DNA of 64,000 bases from Asparagopsis taxiformis (Eukaryota; Rhodophyta; Florideophyceae; Bonnemaisoniales; Bonnemaisoniaceae): the NCBI GenBank assembly GCA_030407315.1, contig JALQPE010000135.1, positions 1 to 64,000 on the forward strand, written 5' to 3'. This document shows positions 1-11,115 of the stretch, piece after piece. The translations under genes and the position numbers were made by a program. Positions within the stretch are counted from its first letter, which is position 1. Each line of letters starts with the position of its first letter. The notes under the pieces were generated by a model, which did no database searches, had not been told where the DNA came from, and was given only the letters and a program-made list of their open reading frames with translations.

Positions 1-128
1 GGGCAGAAAAAAATATTGCAAAAAACATCGATTTGGGCGGTCGATTGTGCCGTACGGCACACCCCCATCTCAAAAACATGTTACATGTGCATGTTTTTGA
101 GAATAGCCCAAATTTTAATTTCAAATCA
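1..128 (-). repeat. Palindrome-rich internal repeat of the giant element (one copy)
   Basis: This is the same sequence as 42130-42256, in reverse orientation to the arrays at 29060-31040 and 35575-36690. It contains the GTGCCGTACGGCAC palindrome and the hairpin formed by CTCAAAAACATG and CATGTTTTTGAG. It lacks one base (ttacatg versus ttcacatg) compared with the other copies. It lies upstream of the coiled-coil gene of copy A. Confidence 0.85.
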
Positions 129-362
129 GGACGTCTTCCGGACATAGGGGTGCTCGCGGCCTAGCTCGACAGCTGTAATTGTACCTCATTAAATACTGTT
201 GATGACTGCCTACCGTATACAATCTGGGCTGTTGGCGTATTATCCGGTACTTGACCTGACCTGAACGTTCATCGCAGACCGTTGTGGTTACCGACACTAT
301 ACAGCAATCTTTTTGTATCTCGTGCAACTCAATCGTTCCATCGCTTCCGGGAAAGCTTCATT

Positions 363-2641
363 ATGCCGCCGCGTATTGCGAAGAAGCTCCAAAGCCTCCG
401 GGCCTCCAGAAAACCCGGTCAGCAGCTGCTGTATCGATGCCCGACAATCCCGTGCGAAGAAGCGGTCTGGGCCTACCGGCAGCATTGAACCGCGGTCCGG
501 TAGTCGCAAGACGGACCGGCCAGATCTGGGGATCCGCAGCGAGAAAGTGAGGAAGGGGAACGGGCGGAGAGAGGATGGGGCTTGACCGAGGCAAGCGTGC
601 TCGCAGGGACAGTGAACATCATGATGATGACATGATAGTGGCTCAAACATGTTGGAATTGCGGCAGAGTGCTATGGCAAAGGTAGTTCCTCCCGGTTGGC
701 AGATGCGGAGGTGCTGCAGACGGAGTCCCAGCCGGGGGCTTCCGACACACTGGAGGCTGTGAACCCCCACTGCGCCAACTATGCCGAGTACATCAGCCCC
801 ACCGGTAATGCAGTCCAGGGACCCGAGGATAGCGGCAAGGGATGTTGTTTCTGAGCAACGTTCACAGGATGCCAACTATCATCGGCGGTCAGGTTGGTAC
901 TGAGGGGAGAGAGCAGCCGGAGTGCGGGCCCTCGTCACAACAGAGTGTCATTGGTGCCCAATATGCGCGTAACGCCCCCGCGACGTCAGGCTATTGGCGA
1001 TGGAGGACATCATATTCCCGAGAAGCGTGCGAGATGGGGGGACGGTGAGGGCAGAGAGGTTGCATCCGCCGGAATCCATCGATTTAATGGCGAGTCGCAT
1101 CAATGCGCAGAAGAAGAAGATCGCGGAGCTGGAAAAAAAAGTGTAGCCAGGACATAGCAAACAAGGCGCTCACCACGGAGATTGTTGCGTTGGAGGCTAA
1201 GGTGAAGACTCTGCAGGCGGAAAATTGCCAGCCTTACTGCAATTGCGAGAACAGGTAGAATCAGTGATCACGGTGGCGGTAAGTCGAAAATACAGAAAGC
1301 CATTCCTGTGAAATACCTTGAGTTCTTAGGGCGGTTGAGGAAAACCTGACAAAGTGGTGCAAGAACGAGACTATGGAGCTGGACCCTATAGCGGAACAAC
1401 GCAGAGACGTTGGACTGGACGTACCATCGAGTAGAGCCGGTAGAAGGGGCACTTTGGAGCGAAAACGGTGTAGGATATATTGCTACCCCTCCGGGCTATA
1501 TCATCAAGAATCTGCAGTGGTATACACCTTCGTACAGGGACGAGAGTGATCTGCTGAATGACTTGGTGCGACACGTACTGCGTCAAAGTCCGTGGTGTGA
1601 TGTGTTTTCCGATGAGGAGCAGCGTGTGTGCTGTCAAGAGGCTGTGGCGGGAGCAAGAATTGAAAGTGAAGGTGACGCAGAAACTGTCCGACGTGATGAG
1701 TGCACGGAAGCGTAATGCGAGGGACAGATTGTTCGGTTCGCTGGGGTACACGAAAATTAATGTCTAGATGCACGATGCTGACGACGCGAGCTGAGATGGA
1801 CGAGCGAGAGGAACAAAAGCGCGAAGCGTCTGAGAAGCTTTTGAAACGGGAAAGTAACGGTGATTTGGATATGGGGAGTGTGGCGAACGGCACCGTTCTC
1901 AGAGCTGCGATACAGCAAAGGCTTGGTTCCTGACAGCTTCGAAATGGAAGTGAATGGTGATGCATGGTTTAACAACCGAGTAGCTGTGAATGTGCTGGAC
2001 ATCTTCAGGGGTTATTCGATACGACCAGAACAAGTAATGGACATAGAGACGAGCATACTAACGCTGGCGCGCCTGGATGCTTGGCTAGTGACTACTGTGG
2101 AGTGTTTGGATGAACCGAAGGGGAAAGGAGGTGCACGGCAGAAGGAGTTTACAAGGCGGTACAGTCAATATGTGGGGGTAGCTTTTCAGCAATTAGTTGG
2201 TATGGTGGTGTACTGCATGTCTTGTCTCCAAGGCTCGCAAGCAAGGGAAGAAACGGACGTTGTCGAGAGCGAACAGCGGACTAGTGCACAGTCACGGCAT
2301 GTGTTTGCAAGCCGTACTGTGACGAGAGAGGCTGTTGAAGTGTGGCAAAGCGGAGAGGGGTCTGGAATTGTTCATGTCGTTGATGATGTAAACCGCTGCT
2401 CATCACTTGTTCTAGTGTCCGAGGATTGGATTCAATCGCATATTACGTCAACCTCGGTGCTGTAATGGATTGTGTGATTGCGCAAGGACTAATTGGCGCA
2501 GAACTTTTCGTCGTTGACCCATATGCTGGACACCTGACTGCAAACCTGAATGTCGAAATCAATGCCCCACAGTATGGGGGCATGGAGCGGCGCCATGCAG
2601 CCACTGCTGATAACGGTTTTGGCGTAATGGAGGATGGTTGA
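363..2641 (+). pseudogene. Coiled-coil protein gene of the giant element, copy A, many frameshifts
   Basis: This corresponds to 42492-44776 in copy B, starting at the same ATG (MPPRIAKK) and ending at the same TGA. Compared with copy B there are many one- or two-base insertions and deletions, densest between about 380 and 1430 (for example one A missing near 387, an extra A near 754, an extra C near 814). The frame is therefore broken repeatedly. From about 1860 to 2450 the reading frame matches copy B closely. The function is unknown; see the copy B entry. The clustering of homopolymer indels could reflect poor base calls instead of real decay. Confidence 0.85.
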
Positions 2642-2718
2642 AATTAGTGCAGTAAATGTGACGTTGACTAGAAGGTTTATCATGTAGTACATTATCAATA
2701 GAGTGCTCCGATTTAGAT

Positions 2719-5700
2719 TTATTCTTCTTCATTATCATCTGTGAATTGGTAATCAGTGTTGGTGTAGAAGCGGTTGAGATAGAAACGGTGGTCCGACCAG
2801 TGCATTTGTTTCGTAAATGGCTTGACTGGAAAGTTACTTCGTACGATGTGCACGGTGCCAGATATAGTAGATGCAGGAATGAGGTCAAACCAAGGACCAC
2901 CTGCACTGTGGGATGCAGTGTCATTGCTGTCAACGGATCCGTTGTCCGGGTCCCATGTGGACCACTTTAAACAAATGCACCCAAGTGATTTTCCACAGCG
3001 GTTTTTGGGGCAAAGCAGGTCATATACTGAACGAAAGCGAGTTCTACAGGTTGAAACAGGTTTGGAGACTGCAGGGTACCAGTGCCAGGACGCGCCCTAC
3101 CCATATGGTTCTGTAGTCATCGGCAGTTCCGGAGATGACGACAAAGGAGTACTGCGATCTCTTTGCGGGGCCGAACGATGAAGTTGCAAAGACGCGCTGC
3201 TGCTTGTGCCTCGACACGTTTGTGGGGCGAAGCATGCCACTGTGCGGGTCAAAGTCGTCGGCATCTGGGACGTACCCTCCCATGACGTAGGCGGACTTTA
3301 CCACGGTGACGGAAATGTCCATGTCATGTATTGGAGGGCCTTCTGCCGTGGCGCGCAGTCTAGCGAGGGTGAGGAACGCTTGTGCAGCTGTGTCACCGAG
3401 TTGCTGGAATAGCGTTATGGTGCCAGACGGGAACGAGGAGTTGTGCAGCGGCAAAAGAGTGGCAGGATCGGGCTGTCCGTCGATATCTGCAACGAGGAGG
3501 GTTGCATCGGGCAGCAGGGAGGCAAAGTCGTGCAGTGCAACGGTGAATCCGTCGCGAACGAGTACTGCACCGTCTGTGGGCGATATCATGCGTGCGTTTC
3601 CCAATGTGTTCGATGGGGTATGACCAGTTGGAGTGGCCAAGGAGAATTCCATGTGGCGAATAGTCTCTTCCATGGCTGTGGAGCGCCTTCGAGAGGTTTT
3701 CCTATAACTCTGTTTGAACAGAAGATGCGAGTGTTCGTAGGGGCTGCATCAATGTGTTCCAGGGCGCCATATCTCTGCAAGTCACCGGGAGATGGTCTAG
3801 AAGATGGAACTTGAAAGTTTTGAGACCTGTGGTGTGGAATGGGCCGAGGGTGGAGAGCATTGATTGTTTGAAATAGGAAATGGAGTTCTGGAGGCTTTCT
3901 AGTTCGGCGGCAGTCCAGTGCTTGATGCGACCGCGTTTCATGACCCATGCGACGAGGTCAGAGTATTGCGTGCAGATGGAAGTGAGGGGGGCTGTATCTA
4001 CTTCGTCACAGCATGTGTCAATGAATGCTGCGATGAAAGGGAACACCATGTCGACATGGTGATAGTCTTTGGCTGCGAGCATGCCGCGTATGCCGTCCTC
4101 CGTGAAGAGGCCGTTCAAATTGGTGCCCTTCTCACCCTTGGAGAAGTCGACATGAAGACCGGTGATGTAGTAGTCGCGTTCGATAGCGGACAGAATGCTG
4201 TTTGAGCCGGCGAGGATGGATTTTTTCACCTTCTTGAAGGTGCGAGGTGTCCCGGAATGGGAGGCAGTGGTGGTGAGGTCTGGGGAGCTGAGGCGGTGGA
4301 CAATGCACTGTTTGATGAGCTTTGAGATGCCGAGGTGGAGATTGTGCAGAGGCTCGAAGGAGAAAATGTTGTAGGGGTCTAGGGGACTGTTGGTGGGTAA
4401 AAGAGCGGTCGATTCGAGGACAGAGTGTTGTTCGAGGAGGGAGAGAGCTTCGAGCGGAGCAGTTGTATGCTCCTGAGCGCTCTCTTGGCGTGCAGAGCGT
4501 GTATCATCGAGGGAGCGGGGCTGGTGTGGCGCGCTGGATTCAAGTTGAGTGGCGGGGATGTAGCAGCGGTGGCAGGGATGTGTGGTGGTAGTGCTGTTGC
4601 GAGTGCATGAGAGCTCTTTGGCCTCTGGAAAGTCGCAGCAATAATTGGCTAGGATGGGAAAGCATTGGCGGGCAGTTGCAGTGGAGTCTGTGCAGGGGAA
4701 CCCGGAAGAGAACGCGGTGGATAGGGACGAAAACACTTTTTCGAGTGCTTTATGAAGAATATCAATTTTGCGAGCGCGACTAGCAGAACTAGAGGTTGTC
4801 GGCATTTCATCACCGAACAAGGCGTTGGACGAAGGGTTAACAATGTACGGAAGATACCCGACGATGGTGAGGCCGGTACGGATGCAGTGGCGACGGAGGG
4901 GGGCGGAGAAGTTGAGCAGTGTGACGTGTATGGGGTATGCGACGATTGCGGAGCTCTTGAGGCTTGTGCTGCTCTTGTCGGAGTACACTTGGAGGAGGCC
5001 GGCAAAGGAGGAAGCGGTGGGATCATTTTCCTCTGCCCATACGACCTGTGGATCTTCGAGAGCTGCACGCGCTGTCTAGTAACCTGGTGCAGCGTTTTCG
5101 CGAATTCTGTGTGTAGGGGATGAGAAAATATTGCGGTGCCGTCTGGGGCGGTCTGTGGGGAGGGGTGGAAGAGAGTATTTTGGTCGTTAGCCAGTGCTAA
5201 CTGCCTGCGGAGCATGTCGACTGGGTCGCGGAGGTACAGCTGTGCCGAGTACTTACCAGTTTTGTCTGGAATGATGTGGCTCTTGTAACCTTCGGTGCGG
5301 AAATGTGTTTCGACCATGGAAGCGGTAACGTGGCGACATTCTTCTACGGTGCGAACGGCGCTGTTGAACTTTTCTAGGGAGAATGCGGGGTCTTGTAGGA
5401 TGGTGATGACTTCGCTCACGCGGCCAGCGCCGGCCTTGTACTCGAGGGTTGTGAGACTGGCGGCGAGGGATTGCACGAGGAGGTCTGCGCGGGAGGGGTT
5501 GAGGTTGGTGGCAGTGAAGCGTCACAGGGTGAGTCGCTGGAGGAAGCACGACCAGATTCTGGGTCTGGGGAGCTGGGTTGCGGGGAATCATGGTCGCCGT
5601 TTCGAGCAGGCTCATGGGTGACGGCAGGGACACGAGCGTTGTTGAAATGTTGGGGAGAGGGGTTGAAACGGTAGCGACACGTTCGCTCATGCAGCGCGAG

Positions 5701-5751
5701 CGCATAAGCATCTACGCAGTAGTAGAAGCACCCTTCATACTTGCATTCCAT
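2719..5751 (-). pseudogene. Plavaka-like transposase gene, copy A, frameshifted
   Basis: This is homologous to the intact 1012-codon transposase of copy B (44854-47892), with the same start ATG at 5751 and the same TAA at 2719-2721. I count about six single-base deletions relative to copy B, near 2993, 3075, 3747, 3790, 5056 and 5497, so no full-length product can be made as written. The fragments retain the N-terminal C2H2-like finger, the YSDK catalytic-Asp region, the FEPLHNLHLG motif and the C-terminal region. It lies tail to tail with the coiled-coil pseudogene, with a 77-bp gap. Substitutions relative to copy B are very few. Confidence 0.88.
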
Positions 5752-6348
5752 GTCGAGTTTTGACGCAAAAGGGAGGATTGCGAGCTGAACAGGGGAGACT
5801 GTGCCGTCCAGATGCGACCAATTTTATTTTTGTGGTGCTTTCGAGACTTGGAATGTAACGTGTTCGTAGTTTTTTGGGTAGTAGTTTTGTGCTCACTCCA
5901 GCTGACATCCCAACGGTGGAATTTAACCGAGAGTTCAATCATTTCCAACTGTTACATCACATTGCGTGCTGGCAACGTGTGCATGGAAGGACGAACGACT
6001 GCCCTGGGAGATGAATTTTCAATTAATTCATTTGTAATAATAAACTTTTTTATTTCCAAACTTCGTGGAATCTGAATGTGCTTTACAGCGGATATGCCAC
6101 AGATCATGTAAGGAAAGCAAATGGATTCTCATATATATGATTATATGTTTATATTCGTTGTTCTCGATCCGGATCTCTTTGTTCGGGGAATCAGAGACCA
6201 TGGCTTGGGCCATACTCAATCTCACTGCCGGCGATGATTTCGAGTATGCACAGCAAGACTTAAGCGGACGCAGAAAGCTGTCCGGTCGACGCCGCAGGCT
6301 CCACTCCGCCCTCATCACCGACTGATCTTCTTTGACCGACTTTGCTTT

Positions 6349-6386
6349 GTACGTGCGCGAATCTTGATCAAGATTCGCGCACGTAC
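6349..6386. repeat. 38-bp perfect palindrome
   Basis: The arms are GTACGTGCGCGAATCTTGA and its exact reverse complement, with no loop. The same palindrome is present in copy B at 48490-48527. It lies 20 bp after the small MAWAIL ORF, so it could be a terminator-like or protein-binding element of the transposon. Confidence 0.9.
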
Positions 6387-6399
6387 CTTCGTTCCATCC

Positions 6400-7450
6400 T
6401 CTACCCTCGAGGGTATGCGTTGAGGGAAGCGTGGGTTTTGAGTCTGACTATTTCCGTTGATGCGATATTTTTCATGGGAAGCCTGTTGACTGATGGTGTG
6501 TATTGAGCGGAGGATGGAAGAGAGGTACGTGAAGTTTTGAAAGTATGCTGTGAGGGAAGGTTGATTTTGAGTCTGACTGTTGTGGTTGATTCCGATGTTG
6601 TGTAGATGATGCAGGAATGTTGATGACGGAAGGTAAGTTTCATTGAGTGCCAAGATGTGCTTTGCGAAGATATGGACTGCTGACTATGATTATTGTTAGT
6701 TGCAAGGTTTTTGGATCATGGTTTGTATTGTGTGTAGGATGGATGAGAGGTACATTTGCGAGTTCTCAGGGTATGTAGCGAGGGAAACGTTGGTTTTCAA
6801 TCTGACTGTTGCGATTGAATCCGATGTTGCGTAGGTGATGGAGGAATAGTGATGACGGAAGGTAAGTCACATTGGGCGCCCAGACCGGTTGTGCGAAGAT
6901 GCGGAATGCTGACTACTTTTCTTGGCTACACGATTACGTGATTTATGGTTTTTATTGTGTGCAGGATGGAACAGGTAAAGTAAGTGTGCGAGTTTTGAAA
7001 GTAAGCAGCGAGGGAAGGTTGGTTTTGAGTCTGACTATTTCCGTTGATGCGATATTTTTCATTGGAAGCCTATTGAGTCATGGTGTGTATTGTGTGGAGC
7101 GAAGGTAAGTGTGCGAGTTTTGAAAGTATGCTGTGATGGAAGGTTGGTTTTGAGTCTGACTGTTGTGGTTGATTCCGATGTTGTGTAGATGATGCAGGAA
7201 TGTTGATGACAGAAGGTAAGTTTTACTGAGCACCAAGACTTGTTTTGCGAAGATATGGACTGCTGACTTTGATTATTCATTGCAAGGTTTTTGGATCATG
7301 GTTTGTATTTTGTGTAGGATGGATGATTCAGTCATCCTCTCGGAGAGGTAAGTAAGGGAGTTTCTAGGATATCTGTCGTGGTAAGCGTTGCTTTTGAGTC
7401 TGACTGTTGTGGTTGATTCTGATGTTGTGTATGTGATGCAGGAGTGGTGA
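6400..7450 (+). other. Array of micro-exon-like units with splice consensus
   Basis: Short segments of 10-30 nt are bounded by YAG on the left and GTAAGT, GTAAAG or GTACAT on the right. They lie at 6615-6632, 6738-6749, 6835-6861, 6965-6974, 7198-7215 and 7318-7347, and a further acceptor ends at 7441. The intervening segments are about 85-105 bp in most cases. They contain CTGAC boxes some 40 nt upstream of the AG, as expected for branch points. The units are related to each other by repetition, so the signals could be copied sequence with no splicing role. No transcript evidence is available. Confidence 0.4.
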
Positions 7451-7799
7451 AGCAGGAACGGCAGGACTGAAGGAGAGTGAAGAAGGGATGTAGGAAGATG
7501 GGGAATGAAGCTGTGAGGTGTTTCTGGTATGTGTATATTTTGGGGCATACGATAGAAGTGAGAGTGCGTTTCAAGTGGTGTAAGATTTTGCTGACCATGT
7601 TCGTGTTTGATGTCTTGATGATTTAATGGGCTGGGGTGGTGTCGAGGAAAGCGGGGATGGTATTGGGAAGGAGCGTATTTTTTGTAATCTAGGTCGTGAG
7701 GGTTCTTGCAGTATGTGCGGATGGTGGTGCATGGCGTTCGGATGGTAGGGAGAACGCGATAGTGAGGGAGATGGGTGATCGACGATATGCTGACAGGTA

Positions 7800-7915
7800 T
7801 TTTGTATTCTGGCTGGATACGTATTTCCTATTCTAACCGGGTATTTATTTCCTATTCTAACCGGGTATTTATTTCCTATTCTGACCAGATATGTATTCCC
7901 TATTCTAGAGAGACG
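7800..7915. repeat. 24-bp tandem repeat (about 4 units)
   Basis: The unit GTATTTATTTCCTATTCTAAC followed by CGG repeats about four times, with divergence at the edges. Copy B has the same repeat at about 49940-50056. It lies just inside the 43-bp subterminal array. Confidence 0.7.
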
Positions 7916-8031
7916 TATTGTATACGAGCAGTTTCCTAAATGAGAGAATAAAATACGGTCCGATATGGGCCCTGAATTTACCATCCGCTGTAATTTCTTC
8001 CCTCCCGGTTTTCGCTGATATATTGTATACT

Positions 8032-8804
8032 GGATGTCGGGTCCTAGTATTCCGCCATATGTACTAGAGAAAGTGGATGTCGGGTCCTAGTATTCCGCCA
8101 TATGTACTAGAGAAAGTGGATGTCGGGTCCTAGTATTCCGCCATATGTACTAGAGAAAGTGGATGTCGGGTCCTAGTATTCCGCCATATGTACTAGAGAA
8201 AGTGGATGTCGGGTCCTAGTATTCCGCCATATGTACTAGAGAAAGTGGATGTCGGGTCCTAGTATTCCGCCATATGTACTAGAGAAAGTGGATGTCGGGT
8301 CCTAGTATTCCGCCATATGTACTAGAGAAAGTGGATGTCGGGTCCTAGTATTCCGCCATATGTACTAGAGAAAGTGGATGTCGGGTCCTAGTATTCCGCC
8401 ATATGTACTAGAGAAAGTGGATGTCGGGTCCTAGTATTCCGCCATATGTACTAGAGAAAGTGGATGTCGGGTCCTAGTATTCCGCCATATGTACTAGAGA
8501 AAGTGGATGTCGGGTCCTAGTATTCCGCCATATTACTAGAGAAAGTGGATGTCGGGTCCTAGTATTCCGCCAAACGTACTAGAGAAAGTGGATGTCGGGT
8601 CCTAGTATTCCGCCATATGTACTAGAGAAAGTGGATGTCGGGTCCTAGTATTCCGCCATATGTACTAGAGAAAGTGGATGTCGGGTCCTAGTATCCGCCA
8701 TATGTACTAGAGAAAGTGGATGTCGGGTCCTAGTATTCCGCCATATGTACTAGAGAAAGTGGATGTCGGGCCCTAGTATTCCGCCATATGTACTAGAGAA
8801 AGTG
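8032..8804. repeat. 43-bp subterminal tandem array, copy A (about 18 units)
   Basis: The unit starts GGATGTCGGGTCCTAGTATT, continues CCGCCATATGTACTAGAG and ends AAAGT. It repeats every 43 bp from 8032 to about 8804, with rare variants (a missing base near 8532 and 8693, 'aaacg' for 'atatg' near 8571). Copy B has 10 units. CTAGTA and GGATGTC/GGACGTCC motifs also occur near the left end, so this is probably the transposase-binding region. Confidence 0.95.
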
Positions 8805-8900
8805 GACGTCCGCATCCAAAAAATTTTTTATTTTTTTGACGCGGACGTTCATTTGTTCTAGTAAATCTCGGGGCCGACTAGGACCCGTACTAGAGAGACT

Positions 8901-8931
8901 GACGTCCGCGTCCACTTCCGAAAACACAGAC
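8901..8931 (-). repeat. Right terminal inverted repeat, copy A
   Basis: The segment reads inward from TCTGTGTTTTCGGAAGTGG to the GGACGTC palindrome. It matches the right end of copy B except for one missing G, and it is the inverted counterpart of the left ends at 27470 and 60215. The outer flank begins CGCTTGTCAG. Confidence 0.92.
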
Positions 8932-9044
8932 GCTTGTCAGAAATATCGAAGCGGAAGTCCGTTCACGATGCGCACTTGGCTACTGGCTCTGTTGGCCATC
9001 TATGATATGGCAGAGGTCGTCCGCAAGTGTTGAAATCTGCAACG

Positions 9045-11115
9045 ATGGAGGAATTTGTGCGAACGGATTTGGCAGCAGAAAACGCGAAGGAGGTCGGGGA
9101 TAATGATCATCGCATTGGAGAGCGCATTGTATTCGTCCTTGTCGACTTTCATGACGACGTGGTAGACAGAAGCAGTCTGAGAACCAAGAACGGGATGTTT
9201 ACAAACAGTTTTTACGACAAACTGGAATATGCTACCGGGACAAAGGCAATGCAGGAGACGAAAGCGGAGGAGGAGAGGGAACGGAATCGCATGACCCCCG
9301 GAGAAATAGAAAAAGCAATTGTTGCTGGCGCCAAAGCAGAAGACGAAGAAGCACCTACTGCCGCAGAACAGGGAAATAATTCTACAGAGAAGGAAACGGT
9401 GGAAACTTCTGGTCCTGTTCAAGCAGAAGAAGGAGTATCTGCCGAAGCCCAAGTAGAGCAGGAAGTTTCTGCTGTTGTGGAGGAAGAACAGGAAATTACT
9501 CCAAATGTGGTGGCTGAAGAAGTGATTCCTGCTGTCGCGACGAAAGGAATAGAAGAGGCACCTCTGAGCACCCCGAAAGAAGCAGAAGACCGTCCTGCCG
9601 CAGCAAAAGAGGGAGGACAGGAACGTCCTGCCACGCGTCTTGCAGCAGCTGAGAAGAGGGAAGCAGAACGTCTTGCTGTTCTCCAAAAAGAACAGGAACG
9701 TCTTTCAGCTTCAAGGGCAGAGCGGGAAAGTCGTGCCAGGGATAATTCGCCGGGAAGGATTGTCAGAGAAGATCTTCCTCAGGGAAGGAAACAAAGCGGC
9801 GATACGCAAAGTCTGGATATCAACTTGGACAATAGTGGTCGCATGGACATAGACACGCCTGGACAACAAGCTGGAGATGCGCAGAACCGCTCTGTGATAT
9901 TGAAACTTCGAATCAGGAGACCAGGAACTTACAGCACTAGCCCGGCCGAAGTGGACAAGGAGAATTCGGGAAGAAGCAGGAGTTCTGGTGGAAGCGGCGA
10001 TGAAAACGATCCAGGTTGCATAAGAAGCGAAGAAGGGAAGATACTAGCGCGAAGTTTTCTGAGCCCAATACGCCGGATGACAACATTGAGATGGGGCCTC
10101 CCCGGGAAAAGAAGAGTAGAGTCAATGCAAGAAACGAACTGCTCTTCACTGACGAGCAAGAAAACTCCCTTCCAGACCGCACATTCGCAGAGGAGATACC
10201 TGAGAAGCTGCCTTTATGCGTTCCTTCCAACTCGAGAATGAAGTATTATATCACAGAAGAAGACATTGATACAATCCGGACGGAGATAATGGAAGCAGCT
10301 GCAGGCTACTCTACTTTGGTATGTCCCCTCGGTTCTTGTGAAAGCCAACAATACTTCAGCTACCAGAGAAGAATGATCGACGAGCTTGGTTACGTGGTGT
10401 TGCAAGACATTTTCTCTTCTACTACAGTGGGAGCAGCTACGCACGAGTTATTCACACAGATGGCCAGCACATTCCAAGGTACTACAAGTGGCTCAAGTGC
10501 AAGTCAGAAGACCCGTGGAAACCACTTCGACCGAAAGACAGCACTGGTGTATTCAAGACGGAACCGGAAAAGCATCTGCGATGACCTTGAGCAAGAAAGC
10601 GCGCGGCAGTACAGGAACAAGCTGATTCTGGAGCTAGGTAAGGCGATTTGTGCGGAGAACCTGAAGCTCGGTTTGGAAGAGAAGAAGCGGTGGTCTTTCC
10701 AGAAACGGGTCTTCGTCTGATTTTGACCGCAGAAGGTAGTCAGGAGCAACTTATGCATACCGATGTTCCCGTCCGTGAGGGAACTGGAACTGGTCCTCTC
10801 AACTCGCCATCATATTTCATGATGGCTGCTGGTGCGGATGGGTTCATCATTCGTATCGCCAAGTTCAGCCATGTGTGCCTAAGTCATCCAGCGAAAGACA
10901 AGTACCGCGTGCCAGTGACGAACGTGCGCATCCCACCGTATTCCCTGCTTGTATGCCGAACGGACGTGTATCACGGAGGAATGGGATTCGCGGAGGGTCG
11001 TTCTTCCGTGAGGTACCAGCATCCTATCCGGTCCCATCTATCACTGCGAACTTCCAGGGAGAAGTTGCTACAGCCTCCCTTCAATGTCAACTACTGGGAG
11101 CGTTTAGATATCTGA
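9045..11115 (+). pseudogene. Fe(II)/2-oxoglutarate dioxygenase-like gene, two frameshifts
   Basis: Start: ATG at 9045 (MEEFVRTDLAAEN), a start context shared with the paralog at 16032. The first frame runs to about 10010 and encodes a short N-terminal region followed by a long Glu/Ala-rich, probably disordered stretch. It continues in a second frame from about 10016 (KKRRRED..., then a YYITEEDIDTI segment and an RRMIDELGYVV segment). After about 10685 a third frame carries FPETGLRLIL, an HxD pair (MHTDVP), a distal His (VYHGGMGF) and Arg (VRYQHP). This His-X-Asp...His...Arg order is the expected double-stranded beta-helix dioxygenase set. It parallels the C-terminal domain of the 1310-residue transposon protein (HND, QHAG, TTRYH). 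Two indels break the frame as written; introns seem unlikely because no splice signals lie at the joins. The substrate is unknown: nucleic-acid oxidation is a possibility suggested by context only. Confidence 0.7.

Larger units (their letters stand above)
5752..8031 (+). other. Right arm of copy A: non-coding, with repeated intron-like units
   Basis: No convincing protein gene was found. A short ORF of 42 codons (MAWAILNLTAGDDF...) runs from 6200 to 6328 and is identical in copy B, but it may be incidental. It is followed by a 38-bp perfect palindrome (6349-6386). Next comes a run of related units (about 6400-7450) in which GTAAGT or GTACxT donors and YAG acceptors alternate, then a 24-bp repeat (7800-7910). 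The same organisation is present in copy B at 47893-50172. Confidence 0.6.
1..8931 (+). mobile_element. Giant Plavaka-like DNA transposon, copy A (right-hand part)
   Basis: This stretch aligns base for base with 42129-50732 of the complete copy B: a palindromic repeat, a coiled-coil-protein gene, a convergent transposase gene, a long non-coding right arm, a 43-bp subterminal array and the right terminal inverted repeat ending in CACAGA at 8931. The left part lies outside the window. Both genes are broken, mainly by single-base indels relative to copy B, while substitutions are rare. The subterminal array has about 18 units against 10 in copy B. The element ends 113 bp upstream of the start codon of the dioxygenase-like gene at 9045. 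Confidence 0.9.

Noticed and set aside
9045..11115. Introns explaining the two frame changes of the dioxygenase-like gene
   Set aside because: The frames meet within a few bases in conserved or continuous sequence, with no donor or acceptor signals of suitable spacing.
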